A stretch of 64,000 nt of DNA from Streptomyces decoyicus (GCF_019880305.1 NZ_CP082301.1:8494001-8558000); one strand, 5' to 3'; counted from the stretch's first letter, positions 44,684 to 54,235 are shown. Translations and numbers: made by a program. The notes: generated from the letters alone by a model not told the origin.

Positions 44684-46537
44684 ATGACTGAACTGCACGA
44701 GAGTGCGGGGACGGGCCCCGGCGACGCGCACTTCACGGTCTTCACCGACCGGGAGGACGCGGCCGCCGTGGCCCGCTCCTTCGCCCGCCCCGGAACTCGA
44801 ATCCTGCAGCACGCTTCGGGCCGGCCCTGGCTGGTGGGGCAGTGGCACGAGCAGGAGATCGTCACCGCGCGCGCCGGCCACACGGCCCTCGCCGTCATCG
44901 GCTGCTGTCCGATCGATGCCGTAGAGCTCGAGCGCCAAGCCGGGCGGCTACGTGATCTCGCCGAACTCGACGCACTGGCCCGCTCCCTTCCCGGTAGCTT
45001 CCATCTCGTCGCCGCGCTCGACGGGCGGCTCAGGGTGCAGGGCACCGCCTCCGGGCTCCGGCTGGTCTTCCACGCCCCCGTTGACGGAACACAGGTGGCT
45101 GCCACCCGCGCCGACGTACTCGCCGCCGCGCTCGGCACCGACCCGGACGAGGAGCAACTGGCCGTCCGGCTGCTGTGGCCGGTTCCCCATCCACTCGCCG
45201 AGGCACCCATGTGGCGCGGCGTCACCGCCGTGTCCCCCCAGGACGCCCTGATCGTCTCGCCGGACGGCCGGACCGTACGCCACTCGCGCTGGTGGACACC
45301 GCCGGAACCGGTACGCACGCTCGCCGATGGCGCCCCTCTCGTCCGCGAAGCCCTGGCCGCGGCGGTCGACGCCCGTACCCGGCAGGGTGGCCTGGTCAGC
45401 TGCGACCTGTCAGGCGGCTTGGATTCCACCTCCATCTGTTTCCTGGCGGACCGCTCACCGGCACGGGTAGTGGCCAGCACCTTGCCGGGTCGCGACCCCG
45501 CCGACACCGATCTGTACTGGGCAGAACAGGCCGCCCGCTCGTTGCCGGACATCGACCATGTGGTCTGGGACGCCGATACCTCGCCGCTCGTCTACACCGG
45601 CCTGCTCGGCATCGATGACCTGCTGGACGAACCGACCATCGGCGTCATGTACCGCTCGCGGGTCCTGCACCACCTGCCCGGCCTGGCGGAGCGCGGCAGC
45701 CGATTGCACCTGACCGGCATCGGCGGCGATCACGTGGCCTGGTGCTCGGAGGCGTACTACCACCGACTGCTCCGCACCCGCCCGCTGTTCGCGCTGCGGC
45801 AGCTGCGCTTCAGGGCCCTGTGGCAGTGGCCACTTGGCGGCACGGCACGCGCGCTGGCCGACTCACGGTCCTACGGTAAGTGGCTGGCCGACTCCAGCTG
45901 CCGCCTGCGAGACCCACTACCCGCCACCGTCAGCACCAGCCTCGGCTGGGGCATGCCCCCTCGCCTTTTCGACTGGGTCACCCCCGACGCCGAGCGGATG
46001 GCCCAACGGGCGCTGCGCGAGGCCGCCATGACCGCCGTGCCGCTGCACCCGGACGGCGGCCTGCACACCGACCTCGAACAGATCCTTTCCTGCACCCGCA
46101 TCATCCGCCAGTGGGACCGGATGGCGGCCCGGGCCGGCGTACCGATGGCATCGCCGTTCCTCGACGACCGCGTCATCGAGGCATGCCTCGCCATCCGCCC
46201 GAGCGAGCGCGTCACGCCCTGGCAGTACAAACCCCTCCTGACCGCCGCCATGAGCGGGATCGTGCCCGATGCGTGCCTGCGGCGCACCAACAAGGCCGCC
46301 GCTTCCATGGACGCATCCAACGGACTGCGCGAACACCGCGCAGATCTGCTGGCGCTCTGGGCGGACTCCCGGCTGGAACAGCTCGGCCTGGTCGACGGCG
46401 CAGCCCTGCGTCGGCTCGCCCAACGCCCGGCCACACCCGAACTACGCGACGCGATCCTCTACTCGACCATCGCCGCCGAAGTGTGGCTGCGCGGCCTCCC
46501 CCGAACTACCGAGCCCAAGACTCCCGCCTCCTCATGA
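44684..46537 (+). CDS. lasso cyclase (asparagine synthetase-like, protein C)
   Basis: 617 residues. The N-terminal glutaminase-like half lacks the nucleophile cysteine at residue 2, as in lasso cyclases. The C-terminal ATP-pyrophosphatase half has the PP-loop SGGLDST (Ser243 onward), GIGGDHVAW, and AGVPMASPFLDDRVIEACLA with the ATP-binding basic residues downstream. It activates the Asp8 side chain with ATP and links it to the Leu1 amine. It is the second gene of the operon, 25 bases after the precursor. ATG 44684; the ribosome site is weak. Confidence 0.95.
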   Translation: MTELHESAGTGPGDAHFTVFTDREDAAAVARSFARPGTRILQHASGRPWLVGQWHEQEIVTARAGHTALAVIGCCPIDAVELERQAGRLRDLAELDALARSLPGSFHLVAALDGRLRVQGTASGLRLVFHAPVDGTQVAATRADVLAAALGTDPDEEQLAVRLLWPVPHPLAEAPMWRGVTAVSPQDALIVSPDGRTVRHSRWWTPPEPVRTLADGAPLVREALAAAVDARTRQGGLVSCDLSGGLDSTSICFLADRSPARVVASTLPGRDPADTDLYWAEQAARSLPDIDHVVWDADTSPLVYTGLLGIDDLLDEPTIGVMYRSRVLHHLPGLAERGSRLHLTGIGGDHVAWCSEAYYHRLLRTRPLFALRQLRFRALWQWPLGGTARALADSRSYGKWLADSSCRLRDPLPATVSTSLGWGMPPRLFDWVTPDAERMAQRALREAAMTAVPLHPDGGLHTDLEQILSCTRIIRQWDRMAARAGVPMASPFLDDRVIEACLAIRPSERVTPWQYKPLLTAAMSGIVPDACLRRTNKAAASMDASNGLREHRADLLALWADSRLEQLGLVDGAALRRLAQRPATPELRDAILYSTIAAEVWLRGLPRTTEPKTPASS

Positions 46538-46566
46538 CCACCGTTCCCCAGTAGAAAGGCACACGC

Positions 46567-46821
46567 ATGGCATTGAAGTTCGGGGCCGATGTCTCCACTG
46601 CCGAGACGGACTACGGCACAGTCCTCCTGGACCAACGCGCCGGGGGCTATTGGGAGTTGAATCCCACCGGCACCCTGGTGGTCAACACGCTGATGGCGGG
46701 CGGTGACGAAACCGCCGCGGTCGCCGCGCTCGCCGACGAGTTCGACATCGACCTCGTCCAGGAGAAGCAGGACGTCGACGCCCTCGTACAGCAACTGCGG
46801 GCCTCGGGGCTGGCCGAATGA
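46567..46821 (+). CDS. lasso RRE protein (PqqD-like, B1/E)
   Basis: 84 residues with the RiPP recognition element fold: GTVLLDQRAGGYWELNPTGT (beta hairpins), then helices VVNTLMAGGDETAAVAALAD and VDALVQQLRASGLA. It binds the leader peptide and delivers it to the peptidase. AAAGG precedes ATG 46567 by ten bases, and the stop overlaps the next start by four (ATGA), so the two B subunits are made together. Confidence 0.93.
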   Translation: MALKFGADVSTAETDYGTVLLDQRAGGYWELNPTGTLVVNTLMAGGDETAAVAALADEFDIDLVQEKQDVDALVQQLRASGLAE

Positions 46822-47249
46822 CGACCCCCAGCGCCCTGGAGCGGCCCACCGGCGTGCCCTTCGCCCGGCGCCTGGCCGCCCGACTCGTCCTGCCCCCCGC
46901 CCTCGCGCTCTCACTCCTGCCGCCCCGCCGGATCCGCGCCGTGCTCCACCTCACATGTCGCGGAGCCACACCGGCCACCGCCGCACAGGCAAAGAACGCA
47001 CGGGACGCGATGTGCGCGGTGAGCCTGCGCTGCGCAGGCCCGAAAGGCTGCCTGCCCCGGTCTCTGGGAGCCGCGCTGCTGTGCCGCCTGGGAGGGAGCT
47101 GGCCGACCTGGTGCACCGGGGTGCGCGTGGTGCCGCCGTGCACGGCGCACGCCTGGATCGAGGCGGACCGCCGCCCCGTGGACGAGGGTGTACCCGACGA
47201 CTTCACCCGGCTCATCACGGTCGCCGCCGCGAGCCGATCAGGCCGATGA
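46818..47249 (+). CDS. lasso leader peptidase (transglutaminase-like B2)
   Basis: 143 residues. Cys78 (GPKGCLPRSL) and His111 (CTAHAWIEADRRPVDE) with a downstream acidic residue form the transglutaminase-like protease triad, which cuts the leader between T-G and Leu1. It works with the separate RRE protein (split B). ATG 46818 overlaps the RRE stop. The stop lies close to the exporter start. Confidence 0.93.
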   Translation: MTTPSALERPTGVPFARRLAARLVLPPALALSLLPPRRIRAVLHLTCRGATPATAAQAKNARDAMCAVSLRCAGPKGCLPRSLGAALLCRLGGSWPTWCTGVRVVPPCTAHAWIEADRRPVDEGVPDDFTRLITVAAASRSGR

Positions 47250-47259
47250 CGACACCGTC

Positions 47260-49104
47260 GTGGATCAGGCGCAGCCGGCGGCCGAGGGCGACCGCTCCAC
47301 CCGGGCCGCGGTCGCCACCATGCACCGGCTCACCACCGGCCACCGGGCCTCCATCACCGTCGCCACCGTACTCACCCTCGTCGGCTCCGCGCTCGGGCTT
47401 GCCCAGCCGCTCGTCGCCCAACGGGTCGTGGACGCGAGCGGGCGCGGACAGATGTTGTGGCCACTGTTGCTGCTCCTCGCCGTACTGTTCGTCACCGAAG
47501 CGGCAACGGGCGCGGTGAGCCGCTTCGTTCTGGAGCGCATGGGCGAAAGCATCGTACGAGGGCTGCGCCACAGTCTGGTGGCGCGGCTGCTTCGGCTGGA
47601 GATGCGGGAGTACGACCGGCACCGCAGCGGCGACCTGATCTCCCGGGTCACTGCCGACACCACCCTGCTCAGAGAAGTCGTCTCCCAGGCACTGGTCGAC
47701 CTGGTGACGGGTGCCCTCGTCGCGGCGGGGGCGATCGTCCTGATGGTGTGGATCGATCCGCTGCTGCTGCTCCTGGTCGCCCTCACCGTAGCTACCGCCG
47801 CCGTGATCGTCGCCTCGCTCCTCAAGGGCATCCGGGCCGCCTCCGAACGCATGCAGACCTCCGTCGGCGCGATCGCCGCCGACCTCGAACGCGCGCTCGG
47901 CGCCCTGCCGATGATCCGGGTTCACCGAGCCGAGGACCGTGAAGCGGGCCGCATCGGGGAATGCGTCGAATCGGCGTACAGCGCCGGCGTACGGACCGCG
48001 AAACTCGCCTCCGTGATGAGCCCCGCGGTCGAACTCGCGGTACAGGGCTCCTTCCTGATCGTCCTGGTCATTGGCGGCCTGCGGGTCAACGGCCACGCCA
48101 ACTCCCTCGGCGACCTGGTCGCCTTCTTGCTGTACGCCTCCTACCTGGTCCGTCCGCTGTCCTCGGTCTTCCGGGCGGTCGGCCTGCTCCAGCGTGGCAT
48201 GGGGGCTTACCAGCGCATCGAGCAGGCGCTGTCCCTGCCGGCGGAGCCCTCCCAGGAGGCGCCGGCCGTCCGGGCATGCACGCGCGAACCGGCCCGGCGG
48301 ACCGACTCGTACCAGGAGCCCGCTCTCGCCCTGCGGAATCTCAGTTTTGGCTACGACCCGGACCGGCCGGTGCTGCGCGGTGTCTCGTTCACCGTCCCCC
48401 ACGGGCAGCAGACAGCCCTGGTCGGCCTGTCGGGTGCCGGAAAGAGCACGATCTTCGCCCTCGTCGCCAGATTCTACGAACCGGACTCCGGGGCCCTGCT
48501 ATTCGATGGCCTGCCCGCCACCGCACTGAGCCGCACCGCATGCCGCGGACGCATCGCCGTCGTCGACCAGAACACCCACGTCGTCCGCGGTACCCTCTGG
48601 GACAACATCACCTACGCCACGCCCGACGCCACCGAGGCCGAGGCACGACGCGTCGTCGAGCTCGCCCAGCTAGAAGGGGTCGTGCGGCGGCTGCCGGGCG
48701 GCTTGTCGGCAATGCTCGGCGAGCGCGGCGGCACCCTGTCGGCGGGCGAGCGCCAGCGCGTGGCCCTGGCCCGCGCCCTGCTCGCCCGCCCCTCGATCCT
48801 CCTGCTCGACGAGCCCACCTCCCACCTCGACACCATCAATGAGACCGCGCTCACCACAGTGATGAAGGACGTCGCCCGGGAATGCGCCCTGCTGGTCATC
48901 GCACACCGGCTCTCCACGGTCCAGCACGTCGACCAGATCGTCGTACTGGACAGCGGCCGCACCGCCGCCCGCGGACGTCACGAGGAACTGCTCACCAGCA
49001 GCCCCATCTACCGCGAACTGGCTGCTGGACAGATGCTCCGCCCGGCCAACGCCCGGACCTCCGCCGACGCAACCGTCCGCCCCCACCCACGCCACCCGTT
49101 GTGA
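47260..49104 (+). CDS. lasso peptide ABC exporter (D protein)
   Basis: About 614 residues with a fused membrane and ATPase half. Six membrane segments run to residue ~310; then Walker A GLSGAGKST (near residue 389), signature TLSAGERQR, Walker B ILLLDEPTS and H-loop IAHRLSTV. It exports the mature peptide and gives self-immunity. GTG 47260 is a working start (no clear ribosome site); GTG 47188, inside the peptidase gene, is possible too. It is the last gene of the cluster. No arginine deiminase gene is found downstream. Confidence 0.95.
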   Translation: MDQAQPAAEGDRSTRAAVATMHRLTTGHRASITVATVLTLVGSALGLAQPLVAQRVVDASGRGQMLWPLLLLLAVLFVTEAATGAVSRFVLERMGESIVRGLRHSLVARLLRLEMREYDRHRSGDLISRVTADTTLLREVVSQALVDLVTGALVAAGAIVLMVWIDPLLLLLVALTVATAAVIVASLLKGIRAASERMQTSVGAIAADLERALGALPMIRVHRAEDREAGRIGECVESAYSAGVRTAKLASVMSPAVELAVQGSFLIVLVIGGLRVNGHANSLGDLVAFLLYASYLVRPLSSVFRAVGLLQRGMGAYQRIEQALSLPAEPSQEAPAVRACTREPARRTDSYQEPALALRNLSFGYDPDRPVLRGVSFTVPHGQQTALVGLSGAGKSTIFALVARFYEPDSGALLFDGLPATALSRTACRGRIAVVDQNTHVVRGTLWDNITYATPDATEAEARRVVELAQLEGVVRRLPGGLSAMLGERGGTLSAGERQRVALARALLARPSILLLDEPTSHLDTINETALTTVMKDVARECALLVIAHRLSTVQHVDQIVVLDSGRTAARGRHEELLTSSPIYRELAAGQMLRPANARTSADATVRPHPRHPL

Positions 49105-49193
49105 ACCGGACACGGGCACGACGCCGAGAGGACCTCAGGCAGCCCGGCATCCCGCCCACTTATGACCGGCAGGCTACCGACCCCGCCCCACCG

Positions 49194-49400
49194 ATGTCGG
49201 CGCTTGCCGCGAAGACCACCAGCTCACGAACCAGTCAGGATCAAGATCATTCCTTAGCGCTCAGTCCGCCAGCATTACCGGTGGGTCCCGAATGCGCGGC
49301 TGATCGGCAGGCAGTGGTGACCGACATCCGCGCCGGCGTCTACTACCTGCGGTGTCCGGGCCGGGGCGAGTGGCCGGTGGAGGACCCGGACATGCTGTGA
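49194..49400 (+). CDS. small hypothetical protein
   Basis: 68 residues from ATG 49194. The second half (PECAADRQAVVTDIRAGVYY, LRCPGRGEW) looks constrained and may hold a short metal site; the first half is low-complexity. Not known to belong to the lasso cluster. From 49401 to 49665 nothing is recognised. Confidence 0.4.
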   Translation: MSALAAKTTSSRTSQDQDHSLALSPPALPVGPECAADRQAVVTDIRAGVYYLRCPGRGEWPVEDPDML

Positions 49401-49665
49401 CGCGGCCGCGCGCCGAACGCATCAAGGCCGACGGGTCGTGCCACGGACTCTTCCGGTGAGCGGCGCGCACGCCCGCCCCGGCAGGACTCCATCGCCGTGG
49501 CGGTGTGGCGGCCCATCATGCTGCTCGCCGCCCTCGGGGTGAGAGCCCCGACCGCGTCCTCAGCGGCGCGGTAGACGCCCACAGCCCCCCGTCCCGCGAC
49601 ACCATGCCGGACACCGCGGCGCCGACCGATGCAGCCGGGCACGCAGCTCCAACACGTCCCTGCCG

Positions 49666-49959
49666 GTGCGGGACACGCACCAGCGCCTAGGCCGTCTCTT
49701 CCGGATCACTGACCGGATCGGCGACGCCAAGCCGGTCAGCACCGGTCATGGCGGCACCGCTTACCGCAACAATCAGCAGGTGTTCGTCTACAGGGTTGCG
49801 CAGCGATTCGACTCCAACACCTCCGCCGAAGACGCAGCGGGCGCAGGAGCCCAGATCGCGGCCATCGAGGAACAAGGATGGTTTTTGACGAACATGACGT
49901 CTGCCCCAGGCGCGGACCCCCAGGTGACCTACCTGGTCTGCCTGTTCCGCCGACGTTGA
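49666..49959 (+). CDS. small hypothetical protein
   Basis: 97 residues; NQQVFVYRVAQRFDSNTSAE and AQIAAIEEQGWFLTNMTSAP have coding character and a beta/alpha pattern. The first 30 residues are less convincing, so the true start may lie downstream. No family is recognised. Confidence 0.5.
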   Translation: MRDTHQRLGRLFRITDRIGDAKPVSTGHGGTAYRNNQQVFVYRVAQRFDSNTSAEDAAGAGAQIAAIEEQGWFLTNMTSAPGADPQVTYLVCLFRRR

Positions 49960-50119
49960 AAAGCGCTCTGAGCCGGCGGCACGCAGCTCACGCCAGCACG
50001 CGGGCGTCCATGCTCATCGCAGCTGGGCGGCTTCGCTGTTCGGCCCGGCGCTGCTGAGCTTGTTCTTTAACCTTTGGCGGAGCCTCAGTGACGTTGGTAG
50101 GTTTTTCGCGGTGACTTTG

Positions 50120-50980
50120 ATGGAGGCACAGGGCCTCGTGTCGATGACCGACGAGGCGCAGTTGCGCTGGATGGCGCTGGGGGACACGACTCGCCAGCTG
50201 GCCGTGATCCTGCTCCATGGCGGTCCGGGTCTGCCGGACTATCTGAGCGATGTCGCCCTCATGGTCGCCGACCTCGTGCCTGTGTACCGGTACGACCAGC
50301 GTGGCACGGGCCAATCCCCGTGGCGGGGCCCCCATTCCTTCGCCCGGCATGTCGACGATCTCGCCGAGCTGCTCGACGCATGGCGCGTGCCCAAGGCCGT
50401 GCTGATTGGGCACTCCTACGGCACCGATCTGGCGAGCCGGTTCTGCCTGACACACTCTGACCGGGTTGCCGCGACGCTGCTGATGTGCGGCCCATTCGTC
50501 GGTGATTGGCGTACCGGGTACCGAGCTGAGCGCGGCCGCCGTATGTCCGCAGCGCAGCAGGAGCGGTTCCGCGAGTTGGAGGAGCTGCCGCATCGCACGG
50601 AGGAGCAGGAAGTCGAGCTGCTGACGCTGGCCTGGTTCACCGACCACTCCGACCCCGAACGGGGGTGGCACTGGGCCGCGCAGGGTGCCCGGCGGCGGCG
50701 CCCCGTCAACTGGGCTATGAACGGTGAACTTGGCAAGGAAGGATGCGCGGATCCGCTCGATGAGCATCTTGCCGAGCTGCGTGCGTGTCTTCCCGCGCGA
50801 GCGGAGCTTGTGGGTGGGGCCGACGATCCCCGCCCTATTTCGGCTCTTGAATCACTCGCGCTCCGGCTCGGTCTTCCGCTGACGCGGATCGAGGGCGCTG
50901 GGCACGAGCCCTGGTTGGAGCAGCCCGACGCCGTGCGTGCGCACCTTCGGCGATTCGTGCAAGGCACGGTGGGCGCATAG
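50120..50980 (+). CDS. alpha/beta hydrolase (proline iminopeptidase-like)
   Basis: 286 residues: oxyanion motif HGGPG (VILLHGGPGLPDYL), then VYRYDQRGTGQSPW, the nucleophile elbow IGHSYG with Ser99, and His262 in GAGHEPW; an Asp before it completes the triad. The HGGPG motif and DQRG point to proline iminopeptidase relatives. ATG 50120 is chosen (MEAQGLVSMTDEAQLRW resembles family starts). Cytoplasmic. Confidence 0.92.
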   Translation: MEAQGLVSMTDEAQLRWMALGDTTRQLAVILLHGGPGLPDYLSDVALMVADLVPVYRYDQRGTGQSPWRGPHSFARHVDDLAELLDAWRVPKAVLIGHSYGTDLASRFCLTHSDRVAATLLMCGPFVGDWRTGYRAERGRRMSAAQQERFRELEELPHRTEEQEVELLTLAWFTDHSDPERGWHWAAQGARRRRPVNWAMNGELGKEGCADPLDEHLAELRACLPARAELVGGADDPRPISALESLALRLGLPLTRIEGAGHEPWLEQPDAVRAHLRRFVQGTVGA

Positions 50981-51093
50981 GGCTTCGATCGGTTTGCTGG
51001 CCGGCCTCATTCCAGGCTGTCGGTACCGCGGCGGGTCCGGTGTCGAAATGGGCCTCGAACTAGGGCCCGTCTTCAAACAAGTTGATGCCACAC

Positions 51094-51807
51094 TCAGATG
51101 TTCAGTGCTGCTTGGCGTAGAACGCGAGGTGTGGAGACGTGGCCGTCGCGCATGACTGAAGCCTCTACGAGCACTGCGATATCGGCGGCCAGTGAGCGGT
51201 CGGCCCCGTCTTCCGTCAGCCAGCGGGCTGCGGCCACCGTGCCATAGGTGGACCAACCGCCGATAAGTACGACGCGCTTGTTCGGGTTGAGTGGGTTCGT
51301 GGCTCTGATGATGTAGCCGCAGTCCCGTGAGATCTCGCCGTCCGCGGCTTCTCCTCGGTACGCGGTGCCATCCCAGGTGATCTCTCCACCGCCGAGCTGG
51401 AAGGGCAGCGACTCCGCCATGGCGACGAGGAGGCGGCGGGCAACCTCATTATTCTTCGGGCCGCCGAGGACGAGCAGGTCATGTTCCATCTCATGACCTG
51501 GCAGATGGGCTGACAGTCGGACCTTCTCCAGATTGAGGTCCCGGTAGGCCTGTGTCAGGGAGGGTGCGAGCAGGGACAGAGCTCGGACCTGCCCCAGACC
51601 GGCCACAGGGCGCTGGTAACGCCCCGTGTCTATGTGGGCGGTGTCCAACACGACGGAAAGCTCGCCAGCCCCGGAATAGCGCCATGTGCGGCGCGCTGGC
51701 AGTCGTCTGACCACGAACCAGCGCACCAGCCCGCCGAGGCCGGTGAGCACGGCAGCAACCACCGCACTGAATATCTGCGAGCCCACAGCCCCCGCGATGC
51801 TCTCCAT
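51094..51807 (-). CDS. membrane-anchored protein of unknown family (GGPKNN type)
   Basis: 237 residues. One N-terminal membrane helix (IFSAVVAAVLTGLGGLVRWF), a basic stop (RRLPARR), then a soluble domain with LLVLGGPKNNEVARRLL, GEITWDGTAYRG, DCGYIIRATNPLNPNKRVVL and GWSTYGTVAAARWLTE. The GGP-x-N-N and NP-x-NP-N-K-R pattern recurs in bacterial sensor or effector proteins, some linked to defence, but I cannot name the family. AAGGAC is close to ATG 51807. Confidence 0.75.
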   Translation of the reverse strand: MESIAGAVGSQIFSAVVAAVLTGLGGLVRWFVVRRLPARRTWRYSGAGELSVVLDTAHIDTGRYQRPVAGLGQVRALSLLAPSLTQAYRDLNLEKVRLSAHLPGHEMEHDLLVLGGPKNNEVARRLLVAMAESLPFQLGGGEITWDGTAYRGEAADGEISRDCGYIIRATNPLNPNKRVVLIGGWSTYGTVAAARWLTEDGADRSLAADIAVLVEASVMRDGHVSTPRVLRQAALNI

Positions 51808-51915
51808 GTCCTTCGCTCCCCTCGCTCCCTCAGACCCTAGCGTTGGGAGGCGCCCAGGACTCGCTCGACTGGATCATGGTCTGGTGCGTCATGAACTCAC
51901 CGACCAGAATGGGAC

Positions 51916-52236
51916 TTGTTGGCTCCGCTGATACCGCGGGCCGTGAACGAGCGACCACGGGCGAATGACCGCAGGGTCATGAGTGGCATGGTCGACAAGA
52001 TTCGTACCGGGATCACGTGGCGTGATCTGCCTGAACGGTACGGTCCGTGGCAGACCGTCTACTCGCGCTTCCGCCGGTATGCCCTGGATGGAGTGTTCAC
52101 GCGGATCCTCCAACAGATCCAGGCTCAAGCCGACGCTTCTGGAGTCGTCGACTGGCTGGTACAGATTGCCCCCACCATCGTCTGTGCGCACCAGCACTCC
52201 GCCGCCACCGGTCGGGAAGGGGTCCGTGCAGCCTGA
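51916..52236 (+). mobile_element. IS5-family transposase N-terminal remnant
   Basis: MLAPLIPRAVNERPRANDRR, GITWRDLPERYGPWQTVYSR and DWLVQIAPTIVCAHQHSAA are the usual IS5 start to the first Asp region. The C-terminal half is replaced by CRISPR-like sequence at about 52240. Confidence 0.8.
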
Positions 52237-52253
52237 TCCAGGGGCCGGCGCAC

Positions 52254-52327
52254 CGCTCCCCGTGCCCGCGGGGATGAGCCCAGCGCCCCTCTGCGGGGTG
52301 GGGCAGCAAAGCGCCGCTCCCCGTGCC
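52254..52327. CRISPR. vestigial type I-E CRISPR repeats (one full, one partial)
   Basis: A full repeat at 52254-52281 (CGCTCCCCGTGCCCGCGGGG, then ATGAGCCC) and a second one truncated after 13 bases at 52315, 61 bases apart, so a 33-base spacer lies between. Repeat length and period fit type I-E. No cas gene is in the window. Confidence 0.55.
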
Positions 52328-52539
52328 GACGTTTTCCGGCCGAGGGAGACGTTCTGTGGCCAGTGACCTGGGATTGAACGTAGCGGACATGTACGTGGCG
52401 GCGCTCGCGGGCGGGCGCTGTACCACTCGATCGAGTGCCGTGGACGGACCGTTGCCGGTGTGCCACGCAAACCGTCGCCGGCCTGAAAGGTAGATCCCCC
52501 GTGCATTCCGTTTCCTGCTGCCTAAGTTGCCTTCTTCAT

Positions 52540-52730
52540 GCCAACGCGGCATACAGCGCCCCATGCTCGCGTCTGTTCGACCAGGGCCTTCACCGGTCCA
52601 CTCGTGCGGAGCATCGCGTCGGTGAGCTCGAAGAGCGCATCCGCACGGAGTATAGGTAGCCATAGAACTCGACCCGAAAGCGGGACAACGGGTACCTCGA
52701 CGGGCAGACTCACACGCAGCGACGGTTCAG
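52540..52730 (-). mobile_element. possible transposase N-terminal remnant
   Basis: The minus strand reads VSLPVEVPVVPLSGRVLWLP, ILRADALFELTDAMLRTSGP, VKALVEQTR. This resembles the start of an actinomycete DDE transposase family, but no more of it is present. Confidence 0.4.
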
Positions 52731-52830
52731 GCCGACTGAATGGGAGGAACACTGTCCTGTGAAGCCCTGTCGGATCCCGAGGTTTCCTGCCACGATCTAA
52801 CTTTCCTAATGGGCGTGGGGGAGTTGAGGC

Positions 52831-54027
52831 ATGGTGGAAGCGGAAAATCTGTCGGCGGTTGCCATGCAGTTTCTGACGGCCGCTGCCACTGGGACCGGAA
52901 CAGGTCTCGGGGATGGCGTGGCGAACTTGATTCGGGAGCGACTCGGGGAGTCGCCGACCGGCGTTGGAGCCTTGGAACGCTTCGAGCGGAGCCCGGAAGA
53001 TCCACAAGCAGCTGATGAGGTAAGCGAGTTGGTGGGCGAAGCCATCACGGCAAACCCGGCCTTCGCTGAGCGCCTGGAGCGTGCTTCGATCACGGCCCGT
53101 GCGACCGCGCAGGGCACAGGAAACACCGTGCACGGAAACCTCAGTGCTGTATCGATTTCCGGAAGAATGAAAGGCAATATCACGATCGGTCCAGTCACCA
53201 TGTCGGACACGCCCAAAACGCGTGCCGCACTGGTAGGGGCTGGACTCGTGATGGTCGCACTACTCGCGCTGGGAGCCTATGGCGGTGTGCGAATGCTCGA
53301 AGACTCCTCGCCCGACAAGAACAGTCAGGGCTCTACATCTGGTGGACCTGAAAGCGGCCAAGGCGTGGACCCCGCCGTGTCTGGTGGACCTGAAGGCGAC
53401 CAGGGGGTGGACTCCGGCACCAGTCAGCCGCTGGGGCAGTTAGCGGTAACGACGCCGGACTTGTCCGCTAGCCCCTTCGGCTGGATAGCAAGCCCCGTCA
53501 CGAACGCGAATGGACCGGTCGTTGCCAACACAGTCGGTGCGGTCGCCGATGACCCAGCGTGCCAGCCCGTGGTGGATCTTACCGACGGCGAACCAAAGGG
53601 AGCGGAACCTGTGCTGCTGGGGCCGATGTCTTCACTCACTTCAACCGGCAAGGGGTGGCAAGTCAAATTGCTCTTGCGGGAGTACAGCGACGAGCGTGAG
53701 GCTAAAGACACCATAGATCATTCCATCGCCGCCATCCGAGATTGTCCATCATTCACTGTTGATCTATCTCCGGACTTGGTTAATGACTCCGTAGAAACAC
53801 GAGTAATAGCCGCCGGCGACAACAACTTGGCTGGCGAACGAGTTGAGTTCACCCTTCGCCAGAGCAGCGAAACGGGGAAAGTCCAGAAAGGTGAGGAGTA
53901 CTTGCGCATGACTGCGATCCGCAAAGGGGCCCGCCTGGCAGTATTTTATCAGGGTGAAAGCTCCGTCAGTGGACTCGCCCCCTTCGCGGCGTTGCCCATC
54001 GAGGAGCAGAGCAAAAAGCTCGGCTGA
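52831..54027 (+). CDS. membrane protein with PknH-like extracellular sensor domain
   Basis: 398 residues. A helical cytoplasmic part (AVAMQFLTAAATGTGTGLGD; SITARATAQGTGNTVHGNLS), a membrane helix near 130-150 (AALVGAGLVMVALLALGAY), a Ser/Gly/Pro linker with two near-identical GGPE(S/G)GQGVD units, then a domain with two cysteines (DDPACQPVVDLTDG, AIRDCPSFTVDL) and GKGWQVKLLLREYSDEREAK, like PknH-C-type sensor domains. ATG 52831 has GGGGGAG upstream. Third-position GC is visibly lower than in its neighbours, suggesting recent acquisition. No kinase domain. Confidence 0.8.
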   Translation: MVEAENLSAVAMQFLTAAATGTGTGLGDGVANLIRERLGESPTGVGALERFERSPEDPQAADEVSELVGEAITANPAFAERLERASITARATAQGTGNTVHGNLSAVSISGRMKGNITIGPVTMSDTPKTRAALVGAGLVMVALLALGAYGGVRMLEDSSPDKNSQGSTSGGPESGQGVDPAVSGGPEGDQGVDSGTSQPLGQLAVTTPDLSASPFGWIASPVTNANGPVVANTVGAVADDPACQPVVDLTDGEPKGAEPVLLGPMSSLTSTGKGWQVKLLLREYSDEREAKDTIDHSIAAIRDCPSFTVDLSPDLVNDSVETRVIAAGDNNLAGERVEFTLRQSSETGKVQKGEEYLRMTAIRKGARLAVFYQGESSVSGLAPFAALPIEEQSKKLG

Positions 54028-54029
54028 CT

Positions 54030-54235
54030 GTTAGCACCCGGGGCGGCTTCGCCCACACTCGCGCTGCCGACCAGCCTGTGAAGCGTCTGCCAGGAGGCGC
54101 CGAACAACGGCGGCAACTGGCGCCAGGTACAGTCCGACGTGGCCGACACGATCGCAGCCAGCACTGCACGATCGTCGCACCGCCGCCGTCCCCCACCCTG
54201 CGGGCGCTTCGGCGCCTCCGGCACCAGCCGTTCGA
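54030..54235 (-). mobile_element. IS5-like transposase N-terminal remnant
   Basis: PEAPKRPQGGGRRRCDDRAV and CTWRQLPPLFGASWQTLHRL match the first 60 residues of an IS5-like transposase. It abuts a tyrosine recombinase remnant at about 54235. Confidence 0.6.
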
